The notes beneath the pieces are model-generated. The model ran no database searches, was not told where the DNA came from, and worked only from the letters and a program-made list of their open reading frames with translations. A program made the translations under genes and the position numbers. This document shows positions 45,201 to 55,989 of a stretch of 64,000 nt of DNA, piece by piece. Numbering within the stretch: the stretch's first letter is position 1; each line of letters starts with the position of its first letter. The DNA is taken from contig JALLLS010000129.1 of assembly GCA_025094145.1 (NCBI GenBank), positions 1 through 64,000 of the forward strand, in the 5' to 3' direction. Origin of the DNA: Spinellus fusiger (lineage: Eukaryota > Mucoromycota > Mucoromycetes > Mucorales > Phycomycetaceae).

Positions 45201-47521
45201 AAAATGCCTATGAAGCCAAGATGAAGCAGTTGTTAATGGAGATACAAGAACTAAAGCGTAAGTATGCTCAGACTACTATGACAATGCAAGCAACAAGAAA
45301 CCAAAATGAATCTCTTTTGAGATCCCTGCGCGTCAATGTAGAAACCCTTAAAGTGGAGAAAAAGCGTATGGTCAAGCGTATGAAGCAAGAAGCAGAGAGA
45401 GTGCGTGATCAAATGACAGGACAGGAGCGTAAGATCCAGCAGCTACAACGTCTTAATGCAGAAGGTACCATGGCACGTCGTCGCCTTGAACGAGAACATG
45501 AGGCACAAAAGCAAACTCTGAAGCGTAGAAGTGAAGAAATGATGCTCAACCATGGTCAGCTTAAACAGCTTACAAGCATGCTTAAAAAAGCCATTCGTGA
45601 AGGCGGTGTACTTGATGAACGCCTGCTTGGAAAAGTATCTCATATCATGGGTGGCAGTTTCGCTATGTTTGCTAGAGGGGGTAGTCAATCCACTACCATT
45701 AGCCGTAAGAGTCGCAATAAAAACCCTATTCCTGCTCATGTACGTGCCACTCGCAAGAAGCAGCTATTGGATCGTGCCCTCTACCAGTACATCCAAGGAA
45801 AACAGGCTGTGGTTGAGATGGAGCAACTGTTGGTGCGTCGTGAAAGACTTGCTGCTGAAAAGCTTGATCTTGTTGAAGAAAGAAAACACATCTACCTTGC
45901 AGAGAAGGAAACGGCACAAGTAATGAGTCAGTCTATGGATACAATGGCATTAGACTTTACAGATGAGAGAATTGATTTGATTGAAGCAGAAATCTCTTAC
46001 CTCTCAGCTCGTATTCGTGCTCTTCAATCAGAAGCAGCAGGAGAAGCTATCTCCGATGAAGACAATATCAATGCATGCGTGACAGAATCCCGTCCAGAGA
46101 AGCGAGTTACCTTTGCCGATGAAATTGTTACCAGTGCTGCACCCAACAATGACTGGACAGACATGGACACACTTGAAGAACAGTTCAATGTTCCTGCCAA
46201 TGCTGCACCTGAGATTGCCTACGATATTACTGCTAAACTACTGAAGACACTTGAACCAGACGAATGTAAGAGTATTGCAGAGGCTTTGGTGGATGATATT
46301 ATGAATGTGAGAATGAGCGAGTGCAATCGCCAAGTAACAATGCAGAACCTTGAGAAGACAGTTCAAGACTTGCGCCGTACTTTGATTGTAATGAAGCGTG
46401 CAGCCATTGCAACTACTATTGAAAATGAGCGCCGTATTCGTAAGCTTGAAGAAAGAAATGATCCCAACAAGGATGATCAAGATAGTGCCATTGATGTGAA
46501 AATTGAAGAGTACATTAATGGCGGTAATACTATTTTTGATAAGATCTATGAAGATGGTTTACGTGGAATGATCACTACTCCCGAGCCAGGTGTTGATTTT
46601 AGCTTCAATGAGCCTACTTCTCCAGGTTCTTCTATAGCCTCTTATGATGGTGCCATTGGAATCAATGAGGATGTTTTGATGTTACCACTTCCTACACCAT
46701 TGACCTCACCCAAAATTATTGCACCTTCTCGTCCCCAAACACTGGGTAGTTCTGGTGTGAAGCCACCCGTATCTTTGGTAGATACACTCTCATCACGCAC
46801 ACAGCTTGTAAATCGTGAGCTCACACCCTCTCCTGATCGATTCTACAATATGATTCAAAAGAGGATGTCATGGCAGCAACGTATGGGTGGATCAGAATCG
46901 CCTATCCCAATGACAATGGTCAGTCCAGCTGAATTCCAGCGCTATACTACTGACAGAGAATCATCCACCTCATCTATCCACAGCAACCATTTCAGAAGAT
47001 CTTCAGTACAATCAGAATATTCTTCTGGTCACTCTCAAACCTCTTCTCAAGAAGCCAACAGAAAACGTGCTTTTTCACTTCAACAGCCACCTGTCCCCAC
47101 CCGACGAAGAGCTTCTTTACGTGAATTGTCACTCATGGGAACAGCAGGAGCATTAAATGCAAAGACAGGCCATGGCAGCAGTATCCACAGTGGCAGCAGT
47201 GATTATGATAGTGGCTACGAGCCCACCTCTCCACTTGCCACAATGTCTTACCAACAGCGCAATACATTGGGACAAAGACGATCCCAGCAGTTCTATCCTA
47301 TTGGCCCAGGACAGCCGTTGATGATGGAAAGAGCTGCCTCTGCCTCTTCAATCTCTTCTTCTGGTAACAATGTGTTTGATCGTTTATCACAAACTTCTAC
47401 CCGTGCTTCACGTGCAAAGATGGCTCACCGTTACAGCAGCAGCAGTATCGAGGATTTAAGACAGCAATGGGAAATGGAAAGAAATGCAAGTTCTCTCAGT
47501 GGATCCTATTGTGAAGAGTAA
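42202..47521 (+). CDS. Kinesin-4 family motor (KIF4/KIF21-like)
   Basis: Seven exons (42202-42216, 42260-42471, 42540-42566, 42639-42709, 42770-43040, 43159-43348, 43511-47521) give 1,598 residues exactly in frame. The N-terminal motor is complete: VGLRVRPL, P-loop GQTGSGKT (residues 85-92), switch I SSRSH (about 219-223), switch II DLAGSER (256-262), and the neck ending in [13 protein letters not shown]. The 1,300-residue tail has long coiled coils (Glu/Lys/Gln heptads), an acidic Ser-rich linker and a Ser-rich end. An N-terminal motor with the NRARNIKN neck and this length fits kinesin-4/KIF4/KIF21. Members are plus-end-directed and regulate microtubule length, spindle and chromosome arms. 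The first exon is only 15 bases. This is the only intact kinesin motor in the window. Confidence 0.9.
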
Positions 47522-47936
47522 AAAAAATGTGCTTCACTACACCACTTGCTTATACATGTACACACAACTTATTATCTTTATTTTTCACTGATACCGCCTA
47601 TTTCCCTTCTAATAGTATCAGTTTTATTCTTTCTATTCTTGCTGTAAACCACTTTAGTTCTTATCTTTTTGTTTTATTATTATAAATAATATACTATCCA
47701 ACTACAGATACTCTTTATTTATATATTAGTGTGTTTAATTGATCTTTTCAGTTTGAGTCAAACAAAGTGCATATCAACTATAAAAAAAGTAAAGACTAAA
47801 GCCAAAGAAGTTGTTTTCCAGCAGTTTAAATGCTCATAGTATCTTTATCCAAACAATATTTTATCTAAGTCATAATTTATTGTTTCTTTTATTTGCTCCA
47901 TAATTACTTAGTACTTTTATTACATTATGTCTACCT
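47522..47936. other. 3' flank of kinesin-4
   Basis: AT-rich, with polyadenylation-like ATAAATAATA sequences near 47681. No gene. Confidence 0.5.
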
Positions 47937-49385
47937 CATCCACCGAACAAGTAACTTCCAATGACAATGCTGCTGCCATTGAGCAAATAGCTACTGATGA
48001 GCAAAGTAAACACTGATGAGCAAACAAATATCTCTAAGTACACACTTAGTGTCGGAAAGACCCACAAATCTTATAAAAGATTGAAGCCTATTGATGAAGA
48101 AATGCGCAAAACTGCTCTACACAAGTACACTGTCAATAGCCCTACCCTGCAGAAGATAGCTGACATGGTTGGCACTAGCTCGAGCGACTGTTTCCAGAAT
48201 CTTAAAAACATTTAGGGGAAATGAGACTCTTAAGTCCATTCCAAATACTGAGATAATACCTACAATAACCAAGAAAGAAAAGTTGGAAAACAAGCAAGTG
48301 GAATCACACTCTATTCCAGACAAAGACATTAGGCATGAGGAAAAACAATCGATTTTTCAATATCACTCTTTATAGGCTGATAAATCAACCCAGGGTTTTC
48401 TTATAAAGACGCGTGTTTAAGTCTGTTCTTATTGACAAATACAATTACTAAAGAATATTTTACTGTAATGTATATCTAAAATAATAAACCAAAGGAAATC
48501 AAAGTTCTTGTATTCTCAAAACATAGTACGGCCTCACCCAATTGAATTTAATACTTGCCTACATTTTAATATATAAAAATAGTACTCTTTTTTTGTATAA
48601 AACTCTTATTCTTTCTAAATAGTGTCAAGACAACACACCATGTCAGATAGATAGTCAGAAAATCACACTCGTGGAGTATATAATAAAGCAGAAGATAGAA
48701 GATGATGGGGCATATATTGTCTGTTGAAGGCTGGATTAAAGTTGACTATCATTGCAAGTATAGTTGAGATGAAAAATATCAGAGTTCAAAATAGTATTAT
48801 AAATATCAAAGAATATAGATTATTATTACATTTAAAGAGTCATATAAAACCCCAAAAAAGTGAATCAGATGGACCTTAGACACCTGGAAAAGGTCATTGG
48901 AAAGGGTCCATTTGCCCCATATAATCAGCTGAAATTGGGAATATTGAAGTTTGAGGTAGATGTATGTAGAAACACCCTTATAAGCTACTGTAATAAGTTA
49001 GGGTTATGATATTTTTACTGTGGACTACAAGCCAGCCTTCACCGCAAAATACAAGGAGAGATGGCTTTGTTGGTCAAATATGATAGCTATCATACTGGGG
49101 ACTATGCCAGATAGTGGAAAGAGACACATCAAATTAGGGCTCTTTGAGTACTGATCTGTACAAAACCCCAAATTAAACTCAATTGAACACGTCTGATATG
49201 CTTTGGAAAACTAATTGAAGAAAGAAGGGTGTCTATTATCAATGTTGAATGTTTGAAGGCTCTACTTTCAGAAGAACAAGAGAGAGTTGGTGTTGAACTT
49301 GCACAGCAATAAATTCAAAGTATGACCGACAGATACCAGGCTGTAATTGATGCCAAAGGAGGCCATACAAAATATTAACTGTATT
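47937..49385 (+). pseudogene. Tc1-like element C, copy 1, decayed transposase
   Basis: An ATG at 47937 opens MSTSSTEQVTSNDNAAA. Two frameshifted pieces then read LSVGKTHKSYKRLKPIDEE and the helix-turn-helix LQKIADMVG followed by RATVSRILKTFRGNE. From 48508 to 49164 it is identical to the reverse complement of 53541-54197. The last part (49165-49375) is a badly eroded C terminus ending in the typical 'Ala-Val-Ile-Asp-Ala-Lys-Gly-Gly' codons (here LQAVIDAKGG-like after frame correction). Many stops; dead. Exact element ends and terminal repeats could not be fixed. Confidence 0.7.
48508..49164 (+). repeat. Inverted repeat, left arm (657 bp)
   Basis: Compared line by line with 53541-54197 on the opposite strand: no mismatch and no gap found. 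Homology ends abruptly on both sides. Confidence 0.95.
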
Positions 49386-49849
49386 ATTATTTTTCTATTT
49401 TCTATAATTAAATATGTTGAGCCTTTGTGTGCTAAAGTTTGAGGCCTTTATATCAAATGTAAAGTGTTTTATTTGATGTTGAACATGTCCTATCTATTTT
49501 GTCATGAAATTGTTTTTCAAAAGTATTAAATTCAATTGAGTAAGACTGTACACTATACACTGTAAGGACGATAGATACTCTTTGGAGACAAATACTAAAT
49601 CTTCTATACTCGTGTTTGCTATTGAATAATAGATAAACCCATGCTTTAAAATGAAAATTATATTATAATAATTGTTTAATGTTTTCACTTGAAGTATTAT
49701 AATACTGTTTATAACTGTCTTGATATAATTGCAGTGCTATTTATCTTGGACATTAAGTAGAAATAATGTATTACATACAAACTCTTTTATTTCATATTAT
49801 TGGAACTTTTTCATTTGTTTGTTATATTTTACTATAATAGTATCTTTAT
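49385..49849. other. Intergenic
   Basis: AT-rich sequence after element C copy 1. Nothing recognised. Confidence 0.5.
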
Positions 49850-50090
49850 AAGTTCGATAGCCCCAACACTTTTCAAAACTCTTCCATAAAGGCTACACCT
49901 GAACAACCAGAGTGAAGAATTACAGAATGAAATGCCACAAATTGAAAAACCACCGATCAAAAGGCCTGTGCGTTGAATAACAACAAGTGATGCCTCAAAA
50001 CGAATGATTTTTGGTGCTCTTGGTCTTAAAGCACCCTCTTTTAAGAATGAAAGAAAGAGAGATCCATCACAGTTTAATAATACATAGCAC
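49850..50090 (+). pseudogene. Fragment of a protein-coding gene, unknown
   Basis: The plus strand reads EELQNEMPQIEKPPIKRPVR, then an in-frame TGA, then ITTSDASKRMIFGALGLK followed by APSFKNERKRDPSQFNNT and TAG. The second block looks like a conserved C-terminal motif (RMIFGALGLKAP). An upstream piece (FDSPNTFQNSSIKATPEQPE) is in another frame. A stop plus a frameshift and no flanking exons suggest a relic of a host gene. Family not identified. Confidence 0.35.
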
Positions 50091-51551
50091 AACAATTGAA
50101 TGGATTTGTATGTCTTTTGTGATTATCAATGGCTTCCTATACATTTACAGAGCGTCTTTCTCTTTTATTCTCAGTACAGATGGAGGTATCGGTTAGTTAT
50201 CAATTGGATATATCTTGTTATCTGGATTATAGGATAGCAATAGTAGACAGGATGTGTTTATTCATATTCTTTCTCTCCATGGTTACATTCATTCTGGATA
50301 GAGAACTTGTATAAAGTGTTAGTGTTTCTTTTCATTATTATTAGGCCTTATAGGGTAGTTAAAATGTACCGTGTGTGTAGAATGTATATTCAGATAAACA
50401 CCGTGCAGATCAATAGAAAAGAGGTAATGACTTTGAGATAAAGACTGTTATGAGAAAGAACAGTGTGTAATAAAATCTGAATTCTAATGGAATAGCATGG
50501 ACAAATAAATATGTAAGCCCAGAAGATGGTACTTATAAATTGTTTTTCAACTACTTGTGTTATTAATAATATCTAGACTTTTAGTTTCATGAATGGAATC
50601 TCTATCTGTTTATAAACACTGTTTCATTGGTTAGATACCAGTAAGAGTCTATTGCTAATGACTATAATAAATAGTATCTTTATTAAGAAAGGCGAGAAAT
50701 TAACAGTTGGTCTTTTAGTTTTTTTTTATTTTTTATTTTTTAAGAATGGCCATACAATGATGAGTCTAGGATGCAGCATATAGGATAAGCTTTGGCATAT
50801 TTGAATGCAGTGGATAGGTCTTTTTAGATTATAAAAATACAACAGCCTGCATTAGAGTTTGTTCTATTTAGTAGTAATTTACGCCAAATTACTCTATTTG
50901 TAATAATTGTTAGATTAGAATAAAAGTATAAAAGTATAACATACAAGTTGAATAAAAAATAAATAAAAACAGAGTGAGTCGTACGTTAACTCAACAAAAT
51001 ACTTTTGAGTCCAAGAAGCCATTAACGACACTACCATATCAATAGTTGAATAGTAGCTGATACTATTCAATACTATTAGAGGTTATTCATTTCCTTCTTT
51101 CTTATTGTATTTCTATCTATTTCCTCTGAACTAAATATCATATATTCAGCAAGATACTACTAGAACCAAGAAGAATAAACCTACTGGTTTACCCTTCCTT
51201 CTCCCCATTTATCGCTGGAGTCTTTGGTTTACTGGCTGATAGAAGACCATAGTACAAACAAACAATCTAGAAAGTGATAAGATGTGTCTTATATTATTTA
51301 TTATTATTATATAAAAGAAGAAGTATAAATCAGTTTAATAAATATACATTGTCTAACTGCCTGTCATCTAACAAAGATACCTTTGGACAGAAACCACACG
51401 GACGGCATAGACACCAGCAGAGTGTCCAATCAAATTTACAGTCAAGCCAATCACACATGAAACTAATGCTCATACAATTAAAACATTGGCAAATTAAAGA
51501 TATGCACATCTTACTTCTTTTCTACTCTATACACCACTCACACCAATCCAA
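50091..51551. other. Intergenic
   Basis: AT-rich sequence up to the kinesin-14 start. The short frames at 50129-50314 and 51274-51564 have no support. Confidence 0.5.
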
Positions 51552-53177
51552 ATGTCACCATTAACAGCCAAAGAAAGCAAGAAAAGAAGTGTTTTGGATG
51601 TAAAATCATCTAGAATAACCAAGAAACCTACGTCTCTATCTTCTCCTTCCTTGGCAGTAAGAAATATGCGTGCCTCAATATTGAGAAAGGAACGTACATC
51701 ACTTAATTCCAGCCAAACAACAGACAGCAGACTACCTGCACTGTCAGGACCCTCCCCCTCGAAAACTATTAAGAAGCCTTCTGGTGAACCAAGTCGTCCT
51801 GGTACAAGCACTACCAGACCTCCTGTGGCTACTCTTCTGCCACTAAAAACACCTAATATCCAGCCACGCAGACAGAATCCAATTATGTCGCGTTCCACTC
51901 AGCCTGAGCAACCAGATACTACCACCAATAACTCTGTGGCTACAGGATCAAAGAAAAAGTCGGTTGGGTCACTGAATACACACATGAAGAAGAGACTTGC
52001 TCTTGATACAAAGGTAGATGAATATAGAATAGGAGTGCTTTCAATTGTACAATCTAATCCATTCCACATGGCAGGAGTTGAATCATCCTCAAGAACGCAC
52101 CAAAGCAAGTAATACAAAGAGTATATATGAATAATGCCTCGTCTGTCAACTCACTCTCTTTATTATTCCATTAGTTGTTGAACCATCTAAACTCAAAATA
52201 AACCTAGAAGGTGATGTACTAGGCAAAGAAGTACAGACATTAGAAGTGGCAGAAAGAGTGGATGATTTAGAGACAGAAGAACAGGTAAAGACATATACAT
52301 ACAACACTCCACATGACCCTACTTATACCTTTATTAGGAGAAAGTAAGAAAAGACGAGGAGAACATAAAGTCATTTAAATTGCAAAAGGGAAGAGAAAAC
52401 ATATCTCATGAGAAGGATCCAATACACTTGAAAGAGAATGAACAGAGTCTTAAAGGAGAAAAGATTAATATAGAAGAAGAGCTTGTTGCCTTGGAAGCTA
52501 AAATCCAACACCATGCCACTGAACATAAAGACTTACAGGTAGGGTTTAACATTCCATATGCTTACTCCACATGAACTCATTGACTGATAATGACTATAGG
52601 AATCACTTGAGAAGCCTCACACTAGCCACCCTACAGTCCAAGGGGAATCTGAAGTTCTGAATGCAAAAGTTGAGGCAAGTCAATCCATTCTTCTGAAGAG
52701 AAGCTAATGACCCTTTGTTTTAGATAATAGACAAACAATTTGCCCATCAAGGACACATCATCAAAACTGTGGTGAATGATATGAAAGAAGAAAAGAAGAG
52801 ATCAGAAGAATCAGAGCCCAATGTTCTTGCTGAAGAAGACTTACAAGAAGGCAAAGAAAATATCCGTGTTTTCTGTCGTGTACGTCCAGTCATGGGTAAG
52901 AAAAAGAAAAGAAAACTGAAATGTATCATTTCACTAAGCAAATTGTTTAGAGTCTAAAAAGCGAAACCCCAACTTAATCACAGACATTAAGTTCTGTGGT
53001 GAAGACAATAATACAATCCAAATCACCGAGAAATCAAAAAGTATACTTGGTCGTGTGCCTAACAAAAAGCATAGCTTCTCTTTTGACCAAATATTTTCTC
53101 CTGAAAGTACACAGAAGGAGTGTTATGAAGAAATCTCTCATCTTGTTCAGTTATCTATAGAGGGGCACAACATCTGT
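51552..53177 (+). pseudogene. Kinesin-14 (Kar3/KlpA-like), truncated in the motor
   Basis: Exons 51552-52108, 52175-52284, 52338-52538, 52600-52674, 52724-52895 and 52951-53177. A basic, Ser/Pro-rich N-terminal region (TTRPPVATLLPLKTPNIQPR) suits a microtubule-binding tail. A coiled coil follows, then the kinesin-14 neck and motor start: EGKENIRVFCRVRPVMG. The motor continues through SFSFDQIFSPESTQKECYEE to LVQLSIEGHNIC and stops there, just before the P-loop (IFAYGQTGSGKT in relatives); from 53178 the sequence is transposon DNA. The rest of the motor is not found further right in the window. Exon 1 and exon 2 also do not join in frame (one base too many). One intron (52675-52723) has a GC donor. 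Minus-end-directed kinesin-14s act in karyogamy and the spindle; this copy cannot be a working motor. Confidence 0.75.
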
Positions 53178-54197
53178 CAGTGTACAATTTTTTTAAGTCT
53201 TGAGAAAGAATATTAGCTATACATAAAAAGACGTAGATCCCGAAGTACATATTAGCAACCCCAAGGTAAATACAAAGTTGGCTTAGCATACAGTCTATAT
53301 TATTATACATAAAAAAAGTTTTTATTCAATATGGTGTTGGGCCACCTTTGGCATCAATAACTGCCTGGCAATAATCCTTCATTGAGCCGACTAAACGTTC
53401 GGTAAAATCGATGTGGATATATCCCCAAGCTTCTTCTAAAGCTGTCTTGAGCTCATCAATATTATTAATACTGGCCCTCTTGTTATTGATAAGCTTGTCA
53501 AGACAGCTCCAGAGATGTTGAATGGGGTTGAGATCAGGACTTTGTACAGATCAGTACTCAAAGAGCCCTAATTTGATGTGTCTCTTTCCACTATCTGGCA
53601 TAGTCCCCAGTATGATAGCTATCATATTTGACCAACAAAGCCATCTCTCCTTGTATTTTGCGGTGAAGGCTGGCTTGTAGTCCACAGTAAAAATATCATA
53701 ACCCTAACTTATTACAGTAGCTTATAAGGGTGTTTCTACATACATCTACCTCAAACTTCAATATTCCCAATTTCAGCTGATTATATGGGGCAAATGGACC
53801 CTTTCCAATGACCTTTTCCAGGTGTCTAAGGTCCATCTGATTCACTTTTTTGGGGTTTTATATGACTCTTTAAATGTAATAATAATCTATATTCTTTGAT
53901 ATTTATAATACTATTTTGAACTCTGATATTTTTCATCTCAACTATACTTGCAATGATAGTCAACTTTAATCCAGCCTTCAACAGACAATATATGCCCCAT
54001 CATCTTCTATCTTCTGCTTTATTATATACTCCACGAGTGTGATTTTCTGACTATCTATCTGACATGGTGTGTTGTCTTGACACTATTTAGAAAGAATAAG
54101 AGTTTTATACAAAAAAAGAGTACTATTTTTATATATTAAAATGTAGGCAAGTATTAAATTCAATTGGGTGAGGCCGTACTATGTTTTGAGAATACAA
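53178..54197 (-). mobile_element. Tc1-like element C, copy 2 (partial)
   Basis: The minus strand reads the end of a Tc1 transposase with a well-kept C terminus: SPDLNPIQHLWSCLDKLI, then DELKTALEEAWGYI and DYCQAVIDAKGGPTPY with a stop. The DLNPIQHLW block carries the position of the third catalytic residue. Upstream (toward 54197) the transposase part is eroded and is exactly shared with 48508-49164. The right side of this copy starts abruptly at 54197, next to element B copy 3; the left side abuts the kinesin exon at 53177. Confidence 0.75.
53541..54197 (-). repeat. Inverted repeat, right arm (657 bp)
   Basis: Exact reverse complement of 48508-49164 by manual comparison. Confidence 0.95.
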
Positions 54198-54214
54198 TCT
54201 GATAGTGAGGTATA

Positions 54215-55848
54215 CACTATTTTCACTTATTATTGTCGCACTTTTAGAGAAAAATATGTCGCATTAATAAATTAAAACTTGACGTACTAATGGGATAAAA
54301 TATGTCGCATTAATTAATTAAAATTTGGCATAGTAAAAGATTTAAAACTGGCGTATTCTAAGTACTTGGGGTTTTCTTACATTTTACTTTTCTTAAAAAA
54401 TGAATAACATTGTGCACGAAGACGGCCAAGGAAATATCTATAATGATGAAGGCATAGCCGTTACAGTAGTGGAGATGGAGGTAGACGAGGAGACGTACCC
54501 CATTGAGACGGTTACAAATTTCGGGATGTACCTTGACCTCAAACCACCCGAGAAGCCAGAAAGAAGAACTGTACAACAATCCGTAGACAGAGATGTCAAT
54601 ACGGAAGAGGATAACAGAGCTCCTGGTATCCACAGGCATTACAAAGATTCCGAAAAAGAGCAGTTGTTTGTATTGATTTATGAAAGGGGTATGAGCGTCA
54701 GAGCTGCTGCGCTGAAACTTCAAATCCACCCACTCACTGATCAGCGATGGTACTCAAACGATCAGTAGAACCCTCAGACATTCATTGCCAGAAAAGAAGG
54801 TAGTGGAAGGCCAGTCGGTAGACCAGCACTACTTGACGATAGCCATAAAAGATTCTTAGTCGATTTATTGAACGATCAGCCCTATTTAGTCCTGGATCAA
54901 ATGATGGAGAGTTTGAGAACGTCTTTTATTGATTTAGAGATATCGAAAACAGCTCTACAATTTTGTCACCAAAAATTGTAAGATCAGTCTGAAAAGAGCC
55001 CATTTTCATTCAGTTGATCGTAATAGTCCTGAAAAGATCAAGAATCAAAAGGAGTGGGTACAGAAATGGATGGAGACAGACATGGACTACATGAGCAACT
55101 GTGTCTTTATAGATGAGACGGCATTCCACATCAACATAAAGCGTACTTTTGCTTGGTCAAAAGTAGGTACTTGTGCAGTAGTAAAAGTACCAAGAACGAG
55201 GGCTAAAACAACAACCATCCTGGGAGCAACATCTGCTCAAGGCCTTGTCAACATAAAAGTAAGACGGCCCCGAATGTTGCCTGTTTCAAAGAAGAGAAGA
55301 ACTACTGGATCTAGTGGGCCTTCTCAAAAACAAAGCAAAGGCACTGTTACTGGCCACTATATCAATTTCTTGAGCGATACAATGGATGTCATGGACAATT
55401 TTCCAGATGTTTTCAAGGATAATTACTTGATTATGGACAACGCCCCATCCACATGAATGAAGACATTAAAAGCTTCATTGAAGGCCGTGGGTACAAGTGT
55501 GTTTATCTTCCCCCTTACTCACCAGAGTTGAATCCCATTGAGCAATTCTGGTCTGTTTGCAAAAGCAGGTTAAAAGAGAAAGACTCTTGGAAGAAGAAAC
55601 TCTGTCATCTAGAATCGCCGATGCATCTAACCAAGTTCTTCTCGGTGACCTCAGAGGTTTTGCAAATACTCTGTCGATAGATTTGAGGATTGCTTACAAG
55701 AGAAGCCTCTTTAAAAATAAAACATTTATGTCGCATTTGTCGCATCCAACTTATACGCCATCTTTTAATTTATTAATGCGACAAGTTTTTTTCCACTTGT
55801 GCGCTAAGTTTTTTTCCAAAAGTGCGACAATAATAAGTGAAAATAGTG
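54215..55848 (+). mobile_element. DDE transposon A, copy 2 (1,634 bp)
   Basis: Perfect-looking terminal inverted repeats of at least 27 bases beginning CACTATTTTCACTTATTATT, with TA on both outer sides (54213-54214 and 55849-55850). Inner repeats with GTCGCA motifs occur at both ends. It carries one transposase gene in the plus direction with several lesions. It is inserted into element B copy 3. Confidence 0.9.
54400..55730 (+). pseudogene. Transposase of element A copy 2 (DDE, Tc1/IS630-like)
   Basis: Starts at an ATG (MNNIVHEDGQGNIYNDEG). The same landmarks as copy 1 appear: YLDLKPPEKPERR, the helix-turn-helix around ERGMSVRAAALKLQIHP, a GRPALLDD-like linker, CVFIDETAF (first catalytic Asp present), LIMDNAP (second Asp) and YSPELNPIEQFWSVCKS (final Glu). 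Lesions: an in-frame TAG at 54766, a frame change near 55000, one right after the MDNAP block (55450) and one in the C-terminal LKREKLLEEETL region (about 55570). All catalytic residues survive, but the gene is broken at least four times. Roughly 60% similar by eye to copy 1, so the two are different subfamilies. Confidence 0.85.
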
Positions 55849-55989
55849 TACTACAAAAAGAAATAATGATTTGGATACTTGCAAACCTCTTGATCTTAAA
55901 CATCTTTCCGTAAAAGGGAATTAATGTGTCGTGACGTAAAGAAAGGGTTGTGTCACTTCTTCAAAGCTAGAAATATCTTTGGGTGTGTA

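Larger units (their letters stand above)
54198..55987. mobile_element. Element B copy 3 (right part), split by element A copy 2
   Basis: 54198-54214 and 55849-55987 together match the right end of element B copies 1 and 2 (TGATAGTGAGGTA, then AAAAAGAAATAAT, ending in TTTGGGTGTG before TA at 55988-55989). The left part of this copy is missing. Confidence 0.75.

Noticed and set aside
53178..53200. CAGTG-starting sequence at the kinesin junction considered as the terminal repeat of element C
   Set aside because: CAGTG is typical of Tc1 ends, but the expected TA in front is missing (TGT instead) and no mirrored end was found, so the element border stays undefined.
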